Of a stretch of 64,000 bases of DNA, positions 7,843 to 15,978 are shown one piece after another. The stretch comes from Clostridium sp. AM22-11AC (GTDB taxonomy: Bacteria > Bacillota > Clostridia > Lachnospirales > Lachnospiraceae), in assembly GCF_003473545.1 (NCBI RefSeq), contig NZ_QUCM01000012.1, positions 20,910-84,909 on the forward strand, read 5' to 3'. Numbering within the stretch: position 1 is the stretch's first letter; each line of letters starts with the position of its first letter. Both the position numbers and the translations under genes were made by a program. A model generated the notes under the pieces. That model had not been told where the DNA came from, searched no databases, and saw only the letters and a program-made list of their open reading frames with translations.

Positions 7843-9735
7843 TTATGCAGTATAAGAATCTACTGTCACTGTATAAGCACTGTCTCCCTGTACATACACT
7901 GTTCCGTTACTTCCCTTAATGGTTACAGCCTTACCATCTGCATCTTTGATCGTTCCTTTATTTGTGAGTCCTGATAACCGGCTGTCTTTTGTGACGATCC
8001 ATGTGGATTCGGCATCAATGGACAGATCTGCCGTTCCGCTGCCTCCATTTCCGGCGCAGGACTCATCCTGGATGAAGCCGCCTGTAAGGATGCTTCCCTC
8101 TGTCATCTTAAATTTCAGGTTGCTGATACTGTCCCAAACCACATCTCCTTCCATTTTCTGGTTTTCTGCTGTAAAGGAACAATCCGCTCCGTTTGCACCA
8201 CTCTGTCCCCAGCCTCTCTTATTGGCATTTCCCGTACATTTTAAGAAAAATTCATTATTAGAAGACGGGGTAATATTTACATTGTTTAAATAAAAAGTGC
8301 TTTCTGTATTTGTAGTGTAAAACAGACCGCCATTTTCAGAAGTCAGGCTGCCGCCGGTCATATTTAATACAGCATTTCCCACCTCAGAGTCACCGGACAT
8401 GCTCTGGTATAAGATCACGGTCCAGTCGCAATCATTCTGCTCATTTTCCTGGATATGGCCGGACAGGTCGCAGTTTGTCAGTGACAGGGAATTTAAGCCT
8501 TCAATGCACACTGCTTCGGAATTTTCCGCCGTCAATTTGGCATCTTCCACCTCAATATCTGCTGTACAGTAAACCGCCGGTGAGCCAGTTCCTGAAGAAG
8601 TATAACTGCCGCCCTTTACACGCATGGTGCCGCCGCCTCTGTCGCTTCGGATCGCCGCGGAAGACTCACCGGAAGTATGTACCGTCAGATTTTCTGCATT
8701 GACTGTACCGCCGCCTGCTGCGTGGATACCGCCTGCTGTATTTCCAGTTGTGGTAATGGCAGTATCAGAGATATTTACAGTGCCTTTGTCATAGGCAAAC
8801 GCACCTGCAGCGCCATCTGCATCAGAAGTAATCGTTCCACCCTTTAGATCAACAGTTCCGTCTGTTACAAGGATTGATGCACCTACGCCGTAAAAGCTGG
8901 AGCTGTCGCCGCCTTTGCTGTCTTCGGATGTTCTGTTTACGGTAAAATCTTTTAGAGTAACATTAGCTCCGTTAGATACAAGAACTGCGCTTTCATCTGT
9001 GCCTTCTGAGGTATAGCTCTGTCCGGACTCTTCTGTATCACTGGTAAATTCCTTTACAGAGGAATAAGATGTGGGTGCGGACTGTGCCCCGCCTCCAGGA
9101 CCGCCAGCTCCCGGTGCCCCATTTCCAGGGCCACCCTGAGGACCATCCGGACCGCCTGGCATATCAGCTAAAGATATCTGTACTGCGGTTCCATTGCTGT
9201 CTGTAGTAATCTTAACAAAGTCACCTTCCTTGATATCAGAAACCTGGATGGATGCACCGTCTGCATCGGTGAAGGTTGTGGATGTTGTGATCTTATAGGT
9301 TGTGGTTTCGCCCTGGGGTGGCTGGCCTTTTCCCTCTGGAACTCCCCCCTGTGGTGGCTGGTTCTGGCCGTCTGGCGCTCCACTTGGCTGCTGGTTGTCG
9401 CCGTCCTGACCTGGTGCTCCGCCTGGCTGTTGGCCGTCACTGTTCTGGCCTGGTGCTCCACCAGGTCCCTGCTCAACTGTGATCTCTGTATCAGAAACCA
9501 ACTTCACACGCCCCATTACCTCATTCTGGCTGTCCTGTACACCGCCCTCTGCTGCTGCCTCTGTGGTCTGCGCTGCTGTGGTATTCTTGCTGCTGCTGTT
9601 TCCGCCGCTGCAAGCTGACAACAACATGGCACTGGTGATCATCATACACATCATCACACCGCCCTTTCGCAGCCTTCTTCCGATCTCTCTTCTGGCCTTT
9701 CTGTCATTTCCCATTCTGCTTCTATATCTGCTCAT
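7843..9735 (-). CDS. Secreted lipoprotein with Pro/Gly-rich linkers and beta-helix-like repeat domain
   Basis: A 630-residue surface lipoprotein of unknown function. A positively charged N-terminus and hydrophobic stretch end in lipobox LSAC with the modified Cys42. Residues ~70-190 look like a small beta-domain (GRVKLVSDTEITVEQ ... YKITTSTTFTDADG ... VSDIKEGDFVKI, DUF5666-like) interrupted by a Pro/Gly/Gln-rich insert at ~88-142. A second Gly/Pro-rich linker covers ~192-217. Residues ~240-560 are Thr/Gly/Asn-rich repeats (VNISDTAITTTGNTAGGIH, GTVNAENLTVHTSGESS) typical of right-handed parallel beta-helices. A GAGG ribosome binding site precedes the ATG at 9735. It lies 53 bases downstream of the wall-binding protein gene and is probably co-transcribed. 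Adhesion or polysaccharide binding is plausible but inferred. Confidence 0.8.
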   Translation of the reverse strand: MSRYRSRMGNDRKARREIGRRLRKGGVMMCMMITSAMLLSACSGGNSSSKNTTAAQTTEAAAEGGVQDSQNEVMGRVKLVSDTEITVEQGPGGAPGQNSDGQQPGGAPGQDGDNQQPSGAPDGQNQPPQGGVPEGKGQPPQGETTTYKITTSTTFTDADGASIQVSDIKEGDFVKITTDSNGTAVQISLADMPGGPDGPQGGPGNGAPGAGGPGGGAQSAPTSYSSVKEFTSDTEESGQSYTSEGTDESAVLVSNGANVTLKDFTVNRTSEDSKGGDSSSFYGVGASILVTDGTVDLKGGTITSDADGAAGAFAYDKGTVNISDTAITTTGNTAGGIHAAGGGTVNAENLTVHTSGESSAAIRSDRGGGTMRVKGGSYTSSGTGSPAVYCTADIEVEDAKLTAENSEAVCIEGLNSLSLTNCDLSGHIQENEQNDCDWTVILYQSMSGDSEVGNAVLNMTGGSLTSENGGLFYTTNTESTFYLNNVNITPSSNNEFFLKCTGNANKRGWGQSGANGADCSFTAENQKMEGDVVWDSISNLKFKMTEGSILTGGFIQDESCAGNGGSGTADLSIDAESTWIVTKDSRLSGLTNKGTIKDADGKAVTIKGSNGTVYVQGDSAYTVTVDSYTA

Positions 9736-9788
9736 AATCGCATTGCCTCAACTTTCATCTTTTAAAATCATTTTCTATCTATTTTCCC

Positions 9789-10793
9789 TTACTGTACCCA
9801 GACGCCGTCACCATTTACATAATAACCATCCAGTGTCGTTGCATTCACCAACATAGCACCACTTTCACCACAGTAATACCATGCATCTTTATATAAGATC
9901 CAACCAGTTTTCATGTAACCGTTTTCATCAAAATAGTACCAAAGATTGTCAATATACTGCCAGCCGTTTGTAGTATAACTGCGGTCTGCATTGCAGTACC
10001 ACCAGCCCGCATCATCTTTTAACCACGCGCCAGTTCCGGAAGAGGCGGTATTATTGGAAGGAGTACTTTTGCTTGAAGAACTGATCTCCTGTGCTTCGCT
10101 GGATGAAACATACCATGAATCCGATTCTTCCCAGCTTCCCTTATTAGAAGTGTTGTACACGCCTCTTACTTTAAATGTATAGTAACCGCTTTTTGTTATA
10201 TAGCCTGAAAAATCATAACTGGTGCTGGTAGTCGTCAGCACGCTGGTCACTGCGCTGCTTCCCCGGTAAAGCCGTACTTCATACTTTTTTGCATCATCAC
10301 TTTCTTCCCAGGAAGCCGTCCCGTCTGACTCATCCCATTCCAGCCCGCTTACATCCAGATCATGATCACTGTCATCATCATCCAGGGCATCCAGTGTTAC
10401 ATATACGACCAAAGTATCACTGGAGCTTCTGCTGACTGATGTAACCGTACCGTCAGAACCGCTTAAGCTAACACTGCTTTTTGAAAATCCGGAAGCAAAA
10501 TAATAATCATCATCTGCATATAAAGTGATCTTGAATTTCGGTTTGTCGCCATCATCCCACTCGTCGCTTGGCTCATTGGTGATCACCACATCATCTATAT
10601 CAAATTCAGAAGAGGATGTGGAAACGGTTACATCGCCATCTGTATCCCAAGCCTCGATTTCTGACTCAATAGAAAGAGGAACAGAGTTTATTTTTGTTCC
10701 AGTAGCAGCCAAAACCGTTGTATTCGGTACAGACAGCATGCAGATCGCAGAAGTAAGTGCAGTAAGTTCTTTTATTTTACCCTTAAGTTTCAT
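9789..10793 (-). CDS. Secreted cell-wall-binding repeat protein with fibronectin-III-like domain
   Basis: A 334-residue exported protein. The start is taken at 10793 (MKLKGKIKELTALTSA) because AAAGGAG lies at 10801-10807; an earlier in-frame ATG has no site. A signal peptide ends near VLAATG. Next come an acidic Ser-rich beta domain, a fibronectin-III-like module (SGLEWDESDGTASWEES ... YTFKVRGVYNTSNKGSW), a Ser/Thr linker, and choline-binding/CW-type repeats at the C-terminus (GWWYCNADRSYTTNGWQYI, LWYYFDENGYMKTGW, AWYYCGESGAM). Such repeats hold proteins non-covalently to wall polymers. No catalytic domain is visible. Co-oriented with the lipoprotein gene downstream. Confidence 0.82.
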   Translation of the reverse strand: MKLKGKIKELTALTSAICMLSVPNTTVLAATGTKINSVPLSIESEIEAWDTDGDVTVSTSSSEFDIDDVVITNEPSDEWDDGDKPKFKITLYADDDYYFASGFSKSSVSLSGSDGTVTSVSRSSSDTLVVYVTLDALDDDDSDHDLDVSGLEWDESDGTASWEESDDAKKYEVRLYRGSSAVTSVLTTTSTSYDFSGYITKSGYYTFKVRGVYNTSNKGSWEESDSWYVSSSEAQEISSSSKSTPSNNTASSGTGAWLKDDAGWWYCNADRSYTTNGWQYIDNLWYYFDENGYMKTGWILYKDAWYYCGESGAMLVNATTLDGYYVNGDGVWVQ

Positions 10794-10910
10794 AGAATTG
10801 CTCCTTTCAACCCGTATCAAATATATACGGGCATTTAGCTTTTTTATTTTTCTCTTATCTTTTTCTCCTGTTAAGAAAACAACACTGGCGTTTGCCCATT
10901 TATATATTCT

Positions 10911-10978
10911 TTTATGTATTTTTATGTGTTCTTTATATCTGCACTTACATCCTTTTCCTTTTGTTTATTTCTCCTTTA
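10911..10978 (-). repeat. Copy A of a ~65-nt repeated upstream element
   Basis: About 65 bases match 22081-22145 at roughly 85% identity with small indels. The best-conserved core on the minus strand reads AAAGGATGTAAG, two variable bases, CAG, one variable base, then TATAAAGAACACATAAAA. In both places the element lies 120-165 bases upstream of a minus-strand gene (the wall-binding protein here, the FNT channel there). A shared promoter or regulator site is the simplest reading. Bases AGGATGT and AAGAACAC are at a spacing that loosely recalls a sigma-H promoter, but I cannot establish that. Confidence 0.55.
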
Positions 10979-11093
10979 ATCTCTTCCATTTTCTCTTGCC
11001 TATTTTTTTACTTATCTTTCATTGACCTAAACTATAACGGGAGTTTTTGATAAGAGTGTGAAAAAATGTGAGGAGTTTAAAATTTCAAACACG

Positions 11094-11139
11094 TTAAAAA
11101 GGAACAGGACTGATTCAAATAAATCAGCCCTGCTCCTTT
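11094..11139 (-). terminator. Terminator of the sugar-utilisation operon
   Basis: An 18-bp stem (11098-11115 with 11122-11139, two wobbles, 6-base loop) is followed in the minus direction by a T tract. It lies directly after the stop of the GH13 gene and ends the operon. Confidence 0.88.
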
Positions 11140-11143
11140 GGTT

Positions 11144-12544
11144 TTAAATAATTTCAAAGGATTTCTTCCCCAGATCTCCATGCAGCTCAATCCTGCTGTC
11201 TCCGTTTTTCCACCCAAGGATCAATTGCTCCTTCTCGCATGGAAGCATATAAAACTCACCATCAAATGCAGGATGCGTATTTCTGAGTTTCATAAGTTCC
11301 AACAATTGCTTTACTACCGGGCGTTCAACTTCCCGTCCTATCTCTTCTTCCGTATAATAATGACGATTGATATTTCGTCCTTCCTTCGTCTCCTCCAAAA
11401 GAGAAATATCATTTTTTCCAGCCAGTAGTCCCACATAATAAACCTGAGGCGTACCTGGCGCAAAGAACTGGATCGCTCTGGCTAAAAGATAAGCATTATC
11501 ATCATCCCCAAGAGCCGAATAATAGGTGCAATTAATCTGATAAATATCCAGATTATTGTATTTCTCCGTATTGTAAACACGCTTTACATTAGCGCCATAC
11601 TCAAACAAATGCTCTTTCGCAGCTTCAATCTCCTCGTCTGGCAAAAGCCCCCGGACATCTACTACGCCAATTCCGTCATGGGTATCCAGCGTTGTAAACT
11701 GCTTTCTCGGACATATTTCAAACCAGTGCTTCAGATATTCACTGTTTTTAAAATAAATGGCATGTAAAAGCAGCATTGGCAGCGCAAAGTCATACACATA
11801 ATAATCCCGGCATGCCAGTTTTTGCTGGATTGAAAAATGTTCATGGATCTCCGGAAGGATCTGGGCACCTTCTTCAGCTGCAATTTTCGCACATCTTCCA
11901 AGAAGTTCCCAGATGTCCGGTTCTACAAAAAAGCAGGAAGTTCCCGGTCGTTTTACAGCATAGGCAAAAGCATCCAGGCGGATAAGAGATGCACCGTGTC
12001 TGGCCAGCCAGCGAAGATTTTCTTCCAAAAAGCGCTTTCCTTCCTCTGTCTCCATGTTAAGGTCGATCTGTTCCTCTCCAAAAGTACACCAGACTGCCTC
12101 CTGGGTCTGATTCCCAAACTCTGCCATAACATAAGGTGCTCTGGGCTTCCGCTTATAAATAGCATCCGTTTCTGCCTGGGTTGGCATTCCATTTTCCCAA
12201 AAATCCTTATAGCGGATAAACAATCCTCTGTATGGCGACTGATCCTTTTTCTCTAAAAAATCCTGGTAATAAGGACTGTGTGCGGAGATATGATTGATCA
12301 TATAGTCAAACATCAATGGATATTCTTCGGAAAGCATACGGATATCTTCCCAGTCTCCGAACTCTTCTGATACCTTTTCATATCCTAACGGGGCAAAACC
12401 ACGGTCCCCACTGGAAGGAAAAAACGGCAGGATATGCACCATTTTTACCGCATCTTTAAAATACAGGTTCAAAATATGATGCAGATCTTTTAAATCATGT
12501 CCCATGGAATCAGGATATGTGATCAGCATGATCTTATTCAGCAT
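11144..12544 (-). CDS. gtfA: GH13 subfamily 18 sucrose-phosphorylase-type glycoside phosphorylase
   Basis: A 466-residue cytoplasmic GH13 enzyme of the sucrose phosphorylase type, which splits a glucoside with inorganic phosphate to give alpha-glucose 1-phosphate. Catalytic residues appear in RLDAFAYA (nucleophile Asp191), LPEIHEH (acid/base Glu232) and LDTHDGIG (Asp290), the same layout as characterised sucrose phosphorylases. It has no signal peptide, so the substrate must be imported, fitting the ABC transporter upstream in the same operon. The ribosome binding site is GAGGTGA. Related members act on sucrose, sucrose 6-phosphate, glucosylglycerol or glucosylglycerate, so the exact substrate is open and the symbol is by family. 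Confidence 0.85.
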   Translation of the reverse strand: MLNKIMLITYPDSMGHDLKDLHHILNLYFKDAVKMVHILPFFPSSGDRGFAPLGYEKVSEEFGDWEDIRMLSEEYPLMFDYMINHISAHSPYYQDFLEKKDQSPYRGLFIRYKDFWENGMPTQAETDAIYKRKPRAPYVMAEFGNQTQEAVWCTFGEEQIDLNMETEEGKRFLEENLRWLARHGASLIRLDAFAYAVKRPGTSCFFVEPDIWELLGRCAKIAAEEGAQILPEIHEHFSIQQKLACRDYYVYDFALPMLLLHAIYFKNSEYLKHWFEICPRKQFTTLDTHDGIGVVDVRGLLPDEEIEAAKEHLFEYGANVKRVYNTEKYNNLDIYQINCTYYSALGDDDNAYLLARAIQFFAPGTPQVYYVGLLAGKNDISLLEETKEGRNINRHYYTEEEIGREVERPVVKQLLELMKLRNTHPAFDGEFYMLPCEKEQLILGWKNGDSRIELHGDLGKKSFEII

Positions 12545-12577
12545 TTATGAAATCACCTCTTTTTGTCCTTTTTATTT

Positions 12578-14086
12578 TCAGGCTTTCTGCGCCGTCGCTG
12601 TAAGCGGTTGCGATGTCATATATCGTCCTACTTTATTCATTCTACTCATATGCACCTGATCTTTTTCAAAGCAGAACTTCAGTTCATTTTCATAGCAGGT
12701 TTCTATCCATCTTGCATGGACTACAAAACAGTTTTTATCTTCCCAATATCCACTTAAACACAACTCACTATTTACCCTTCCATCTAGTTTAAGCCGGTTC
12801 CATCTCCAGGATCCATCTGTAGCAATCAGAACTTCATGTTCTTTTCCCTGCTGGCAAAACTTCATTTCGCAGGTTCCAGGTACAAATCTCATGGTAAATT
12901 CTGTTATTCCCTCAAGTGGTTTCAATCCTGCATGGGAATTCTGGATCTCTGTTTCAAAGCCCATACGCCCTTCTGACACAAAATAGCATTTTCCATTTAT
13001 TTCAGACTCTTTTTCTCTGTTGCGACTGCACTGCCGACAAGGTGCTTCCAGGGATAAATGAGACAGCTTCTCTTTCAGATGCGTAGATGCAGCTTCATCC
13101 TCCGGCAGTGTTTCTTCCCGGACTTCCCTGGCAAACTTCCATATTTCATCCAATGTGTTCTGCGCCCAATGAGCATTAGAAGCCGTTTCATTCACGGAAA
13201 TTATCATATCCTGATCTGGAAATACAATGGAAAACTGGCCCATTGCCCCGTCAGCCCGGTATACATTTTCCGGCTGGCACACCCAGATTTGAAATCCATA
13301 GCCAAGGAAATTGTCTGTAGCCTCTGGATTGCCATTTTTTTCTGTGGCAGTATCGATCTGCTTTGATATTGCCATTTTCACATATTCTTCGGATAAGATA
13401 CGCTCACCATCCCAGACTCCGCCGTCTTTATAAAGCTTCATCAGCCTTAAATTATCCTCTGTTGTGGCATAAAATCCCCCGCCGCCAAAAACTGTACCGT
13501 CTGGCATGCGTTCAAACAAAAAATTATCACTGTCAATGCCAATCTTATCAAACAGCCTGCTTTTTAAATATTCCTCTGTGGGAATTCCCGTTTTTCTCTC
13601 TACGATGGCGCAAAGAAGAGTGGACCCCACACTGTTGTATTGAAACGCAGTTCCTGGACGATGCTTAATAGGAACTTCCAGATATGCCTGCAGCCAGTTC
13701 TCTGTCACCTCAGGAAGCCTTTCCATTCCACTTCCCATGCAGAGGATGTCCTTTACCGTCAGCTGCTTCAGATATTCATCTGGATTCTCTGGTGCCTTCT
13801 CTGAGAAAATAGAAAGAATCTTCTCATCTAAAGAAACTTTTCCTTCCGTTACTGCAATTCCTACTGCAGTAGCAGAATAGGTTTTGCTCAAAGAATGGAG
13901 ACTATGCCGAATCCCTGGCGCATAAGGCGCCCACCATCCCTCTGCACATATTTTTTCATGTCGCATGATCATAATGCCATGCATTTCTGTTACCCGCTCC
14001 AGATTTTCAATCAGCTGTTCCAGACTCTTGCTGGAAATTCCCACTGCTTCCGGAGTAGTTCTCTCAAATTTCTTCCCTGTCATCAT
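12578..14086 (-). CDS. Beta-lactamase-superfamily serine hydrolase
   Basis: A 502-residue penicillin-binding-protein-like serine hydrolase of the class C beta-lactamase/esterase superfamily. The SxxK motif is S65-L-S-K68 (HSLSKTYSAT), and Tyr150 in FQYNS corresponds to the second motif. No signal peptide is evident, pointing to a cytoplasmic esterase or amidase rather than a wall enzyme. The last ~150 residues form an extra domain of unknown role. Located between the ABC permeases and the GH13 gene, it may deacylate the imported sugar; that is inference. Two adjacent ATGs are possible starts; the second (14083) has better spacing to GGGAG. Confidence 0.8.
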   Translation of the reverse strand: MMTGKKFERTTPEAVGISSKSLEQLIENLERVTEMHGIMIMRHEKICAEGWWAPYAPGIRHSLHSLSKTYSATAVGIAVTEGKVSLDEKILSIFSEKAPENPDEYLKQLTVKDILCMGSGMERLPEVTENWLQAYLEVPIKHRPGTAFQYNSVGSTLLCAIVERKTGIPTEEYLKSRLFDKIGIDSDNFLFERMPDGTVFGGGGFYATTEDNLRLMKLYKDGGVWDGERILSEEYVKMAISKQIDTATEKNGNPEATDNFLGYGFQIWVCQPENVYRADGAMGQFSIVFPDQDMIISVNETASNAHWAQNTLDEIWKFAREVREETLPEDEAASTHLKEKLSHLSLEAPCRQCSRNREKESEINGKCYFVSEGRMGFETEIQNSHAGLKPLEGITEFTMRFVPGTCEMKFCQQGKEHEVLIATDGSWRWNRLKLDGRVNSELCLSGYWEDKNCFVVHARWIETCYENELKFCFEKDQVHMSRMNKVGRYMTSQPLTATAQKA

Positions 14087-14130
14087 TTTTCTCCCAAACT
14101 ATAAACGTTGCAAATAGTCGCTAATCTTTT

Positions 14131-15027
14131 TTAGCCTTTTACTGCGCCTACAACTACACCTTTGATAAAATATTTCTGTACAAATGGATAAATTAAAATA
14201 ATTGGCAAAATTCCTACAACTGCCATTGCCATGCGCACGGAAGTGCCTGGAAGATCTACCATAGCCGCGCCTGCAATTTCACCGGCTCCTCCTGATTTTA
14301 AGAACTGGATATTATCCATAATGCGAAGCAGCAGGTTCTGAATTCCGTAAAGTTGCGGTTTTGTAATGTAATACAGAGCATTTACCCAGTCATTCCAGTA
14401 TTTCAGCGCTGTAAAAAGACTGATCGTAGCGATCACGGGCGTAGATAATGGAAAGACGATCTTCCAGAAGATCGTAAGTTCCGAAGCTCCGTCAATTTCT
14501 GCAGCTTCGATCAAGGCATCTGGAATACTGTTCTGATAATAATTCTTAACCAGCATAATGTTAAAAGCTGTGATCAGATAATTTGGCAGGATCAGCGCCC
14601 AGATCGTGTTCTTCAAGTGAAAAAACTGAGACCACATCATGTAGGACGGAACAACGCCTCCATTAAACAGCATGGTAAAAAACACCAGAAATGTAAGGAT
14701 CTTTGAAAATTTAAAATCCTTTCTGGACATAGGATATGCCAATGTGGTAGTAAAAAGCACACTTAAGAGCGTTCCTGTGATTGTTACAAAAAAGGAGATC
14801 CCATAAGCCCTTGTGATCAGTTTTGCCTGCTTTATCATATAAAAATAAGCATCCAGACTCCATTTTGCAGGAAAATAAGAATATCCATTTGCGATCAGAC
14901 TGTTTTCATCTGTAAATGACGCAATAACGATCAGAATAACCGGAAGCAATGATAAAATGGTCATGATACCTAATGTTATCAGAGCAAAACGGCGAAAGCT
15001 GCGTTCCCCGCCTAATCTCGTTTTCAT
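14131..15027 (-). CDS. Carbohydrate ABC transporter permease (LplC/YtcP-type)
   Basis: A 298-residue inner permease of the MalG/LplC group with about six membrane segments. The ATPase-contact EAA loop reads ALIEAAEIDGASELTIFWKIVFP. Start 15027 is chosen because AAGGAGG lies just upstream; the ORF could extend 6 codons further, overlapping the preceding gene. It pairs with the upstream permease to import an oligosaccharide. No ATPase gene is present in the cluster, as is usual for this subfamily, which shares a housekeeping MsmX-type ATPase. Confidence 0.92.
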   Translation of the reverse strand: MKTRLGGERSFRRFALITLGIMTILSLLPVILIVIASFTDENSLIANGYSYFPAKWSLDAYFYMIKQAKLITRAYGISFFVTITGTLLSVLFTTTLAYPMSRKDFKFSKILTFLVFFTMLFNGGVVPSYMMWSQFFHLKNTIWALILPNYLITAFNIMLVKNYYQNSIPDALIEAAEIDGASELTIFWKIVFPLSTPVIATISLFTALKYWNDWVNALYYITKPQLYGIQNLLLRIMDNIQFLKSGGAGEIAGAAMVDLPGTSVRMAMAVVGILPIILIYPFVQKYFIKGVVVGAVKG

Positions 15028-15044
15028 TTTATTGCCTCCTTCCA

Positions 15045-15968
15045 TTAAAACAGCGCATTTTCAGGGTTCATCTTACGGACCAGTGCATTAGCAGTGATAA
15101 CCAGGACAAATCCAACACATGACTGGAACAATCCTGCTGCTGATGACATTCCCACATCATTTAATTCCATTAATCCTCTGTATACAAAGGTATCAATGGT
15201 CTGGGTTACACCATAAAGAGCGCCTGAATTCATAGGTACCTGATAAAACAGTCCAAAATCAGAAAAGAATATCTTTCCGATCGCCATAAGAACCATGATC
15301 GTGATCGTTGGCCTTAAGAGTGGCAGTGTGATGTAAAAGATCTGCTTGATCTTACCTGCCCCGTCGATCTTGGCAGCTTCATAAATACCTTTATCAATAC
15401 CTGCAATGCTGGCCATGTAAATGATCGACGTATGGCCCACTGTCTGCCATAAAAATACCAGAATCAGGATAAACGGCCAGATATTACTTTTTGTATACCA
15501 GGATACCGGAGCCATTCCCAACACTTTCAACACAGTATTGTTGATAAATCCACTATCTGAATTTAAAAACGCAAAAACCATGTAGGAGATCACCACCCAG
15601 GAAAGCAGGTATGGTAAAAGCAGCGCTGACTGATAAAACTTTGCCCAGACGCTTTTTACGATCTCTGTCAGCAGGATCGCCACAAAAATACCAAGAGCTG
15701 TACCAATCACAATAAAAGCGAAATTATATAAGATCGTATTTCTTGTCATGATCAGCGCGTCTTTTGTCTTAAACAGAAACTTGAAATTATCGAACCCGCA
15801 CCAGGGGCTCCCAAATACTCCCTTTGAAAAATCATAACTTTTAAAAGCCAGGAAGATCCCGAACATTGGGATATAATTGTTTATCAGAAGATAAGCAAGG
15901 CCTGGCAATGCGATCAATAGCAGGGGGACGTTTTTTGTCCCCCGCCCCTTTCTTTTTCTCCCTGTCAT
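15045..15968 (-). CDS. Carbohydrate ABC transporter permease (LplB/YteP-type)
   Basis: A 307-residue permease of the MalF/LplB group, with six predicted membrane helices, the family N-terminal motif LLLIALPGLAYLLINNYIPM, and the EAA loop IYEAAKIDGAGKIKQIFYITLP. It forms the heterodimeric channel with the next gene. The gene begins 10 bases after the solute-binding protein stop and is part of the same transcript. Confidence 0.92.
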   Translation of the reverse strand: MTGRKRKGRGTKNVPLLLIALPGLAYLLINNYIPMFGIFLAFKSYDFSKGVFGSPWCGFDNFKFLFKTKDALIMTRNTILYNFAFIVIGTALGIFVAILLTEIVKSVWAKFYQSALLLPYLLSWVVISYMVFAFLNSDSGFINNTVLKVLGMAPVSWYTKSNIWPFILILVFLWQTVGHTSIIYMASIAGIDKGIYEAAKIDGAGKIKQIFYITLPLLRPTITIMVLMAIGKIFFSDFGLFYQVPMNSGALYGVTQTIDTFVYRGLMELNDVGMSSAAGLFQSCVGFVLVITANALVRKMNPENALF

Positions 15969-15978
15969 AATAGCTCAC

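Larger units (their letters stand above)
10794..11143. other. 350-base gene-free region upstream of the wall-binding gene
   Basis: On the minus strand this holds the ribosome binding site of the wall-binding gene (10801-10807), a 7-bp hairpin immediately upstream of it (10811-10817 with 10825-10831), an AT-rich leader, a ~65-nt element at 10911-10978 shared with the region near 22.1 kb, and the terminator of the GH13 gene (11094-11139). No open frame worth calling. Confidence 0.6.

Noticed and set aside
7919..9618. Several plus-strand open frames within the beta-helix lipoprotein gene
   Set aside because: Shadows of a low-complexity coding region on the other strand; no start signals.
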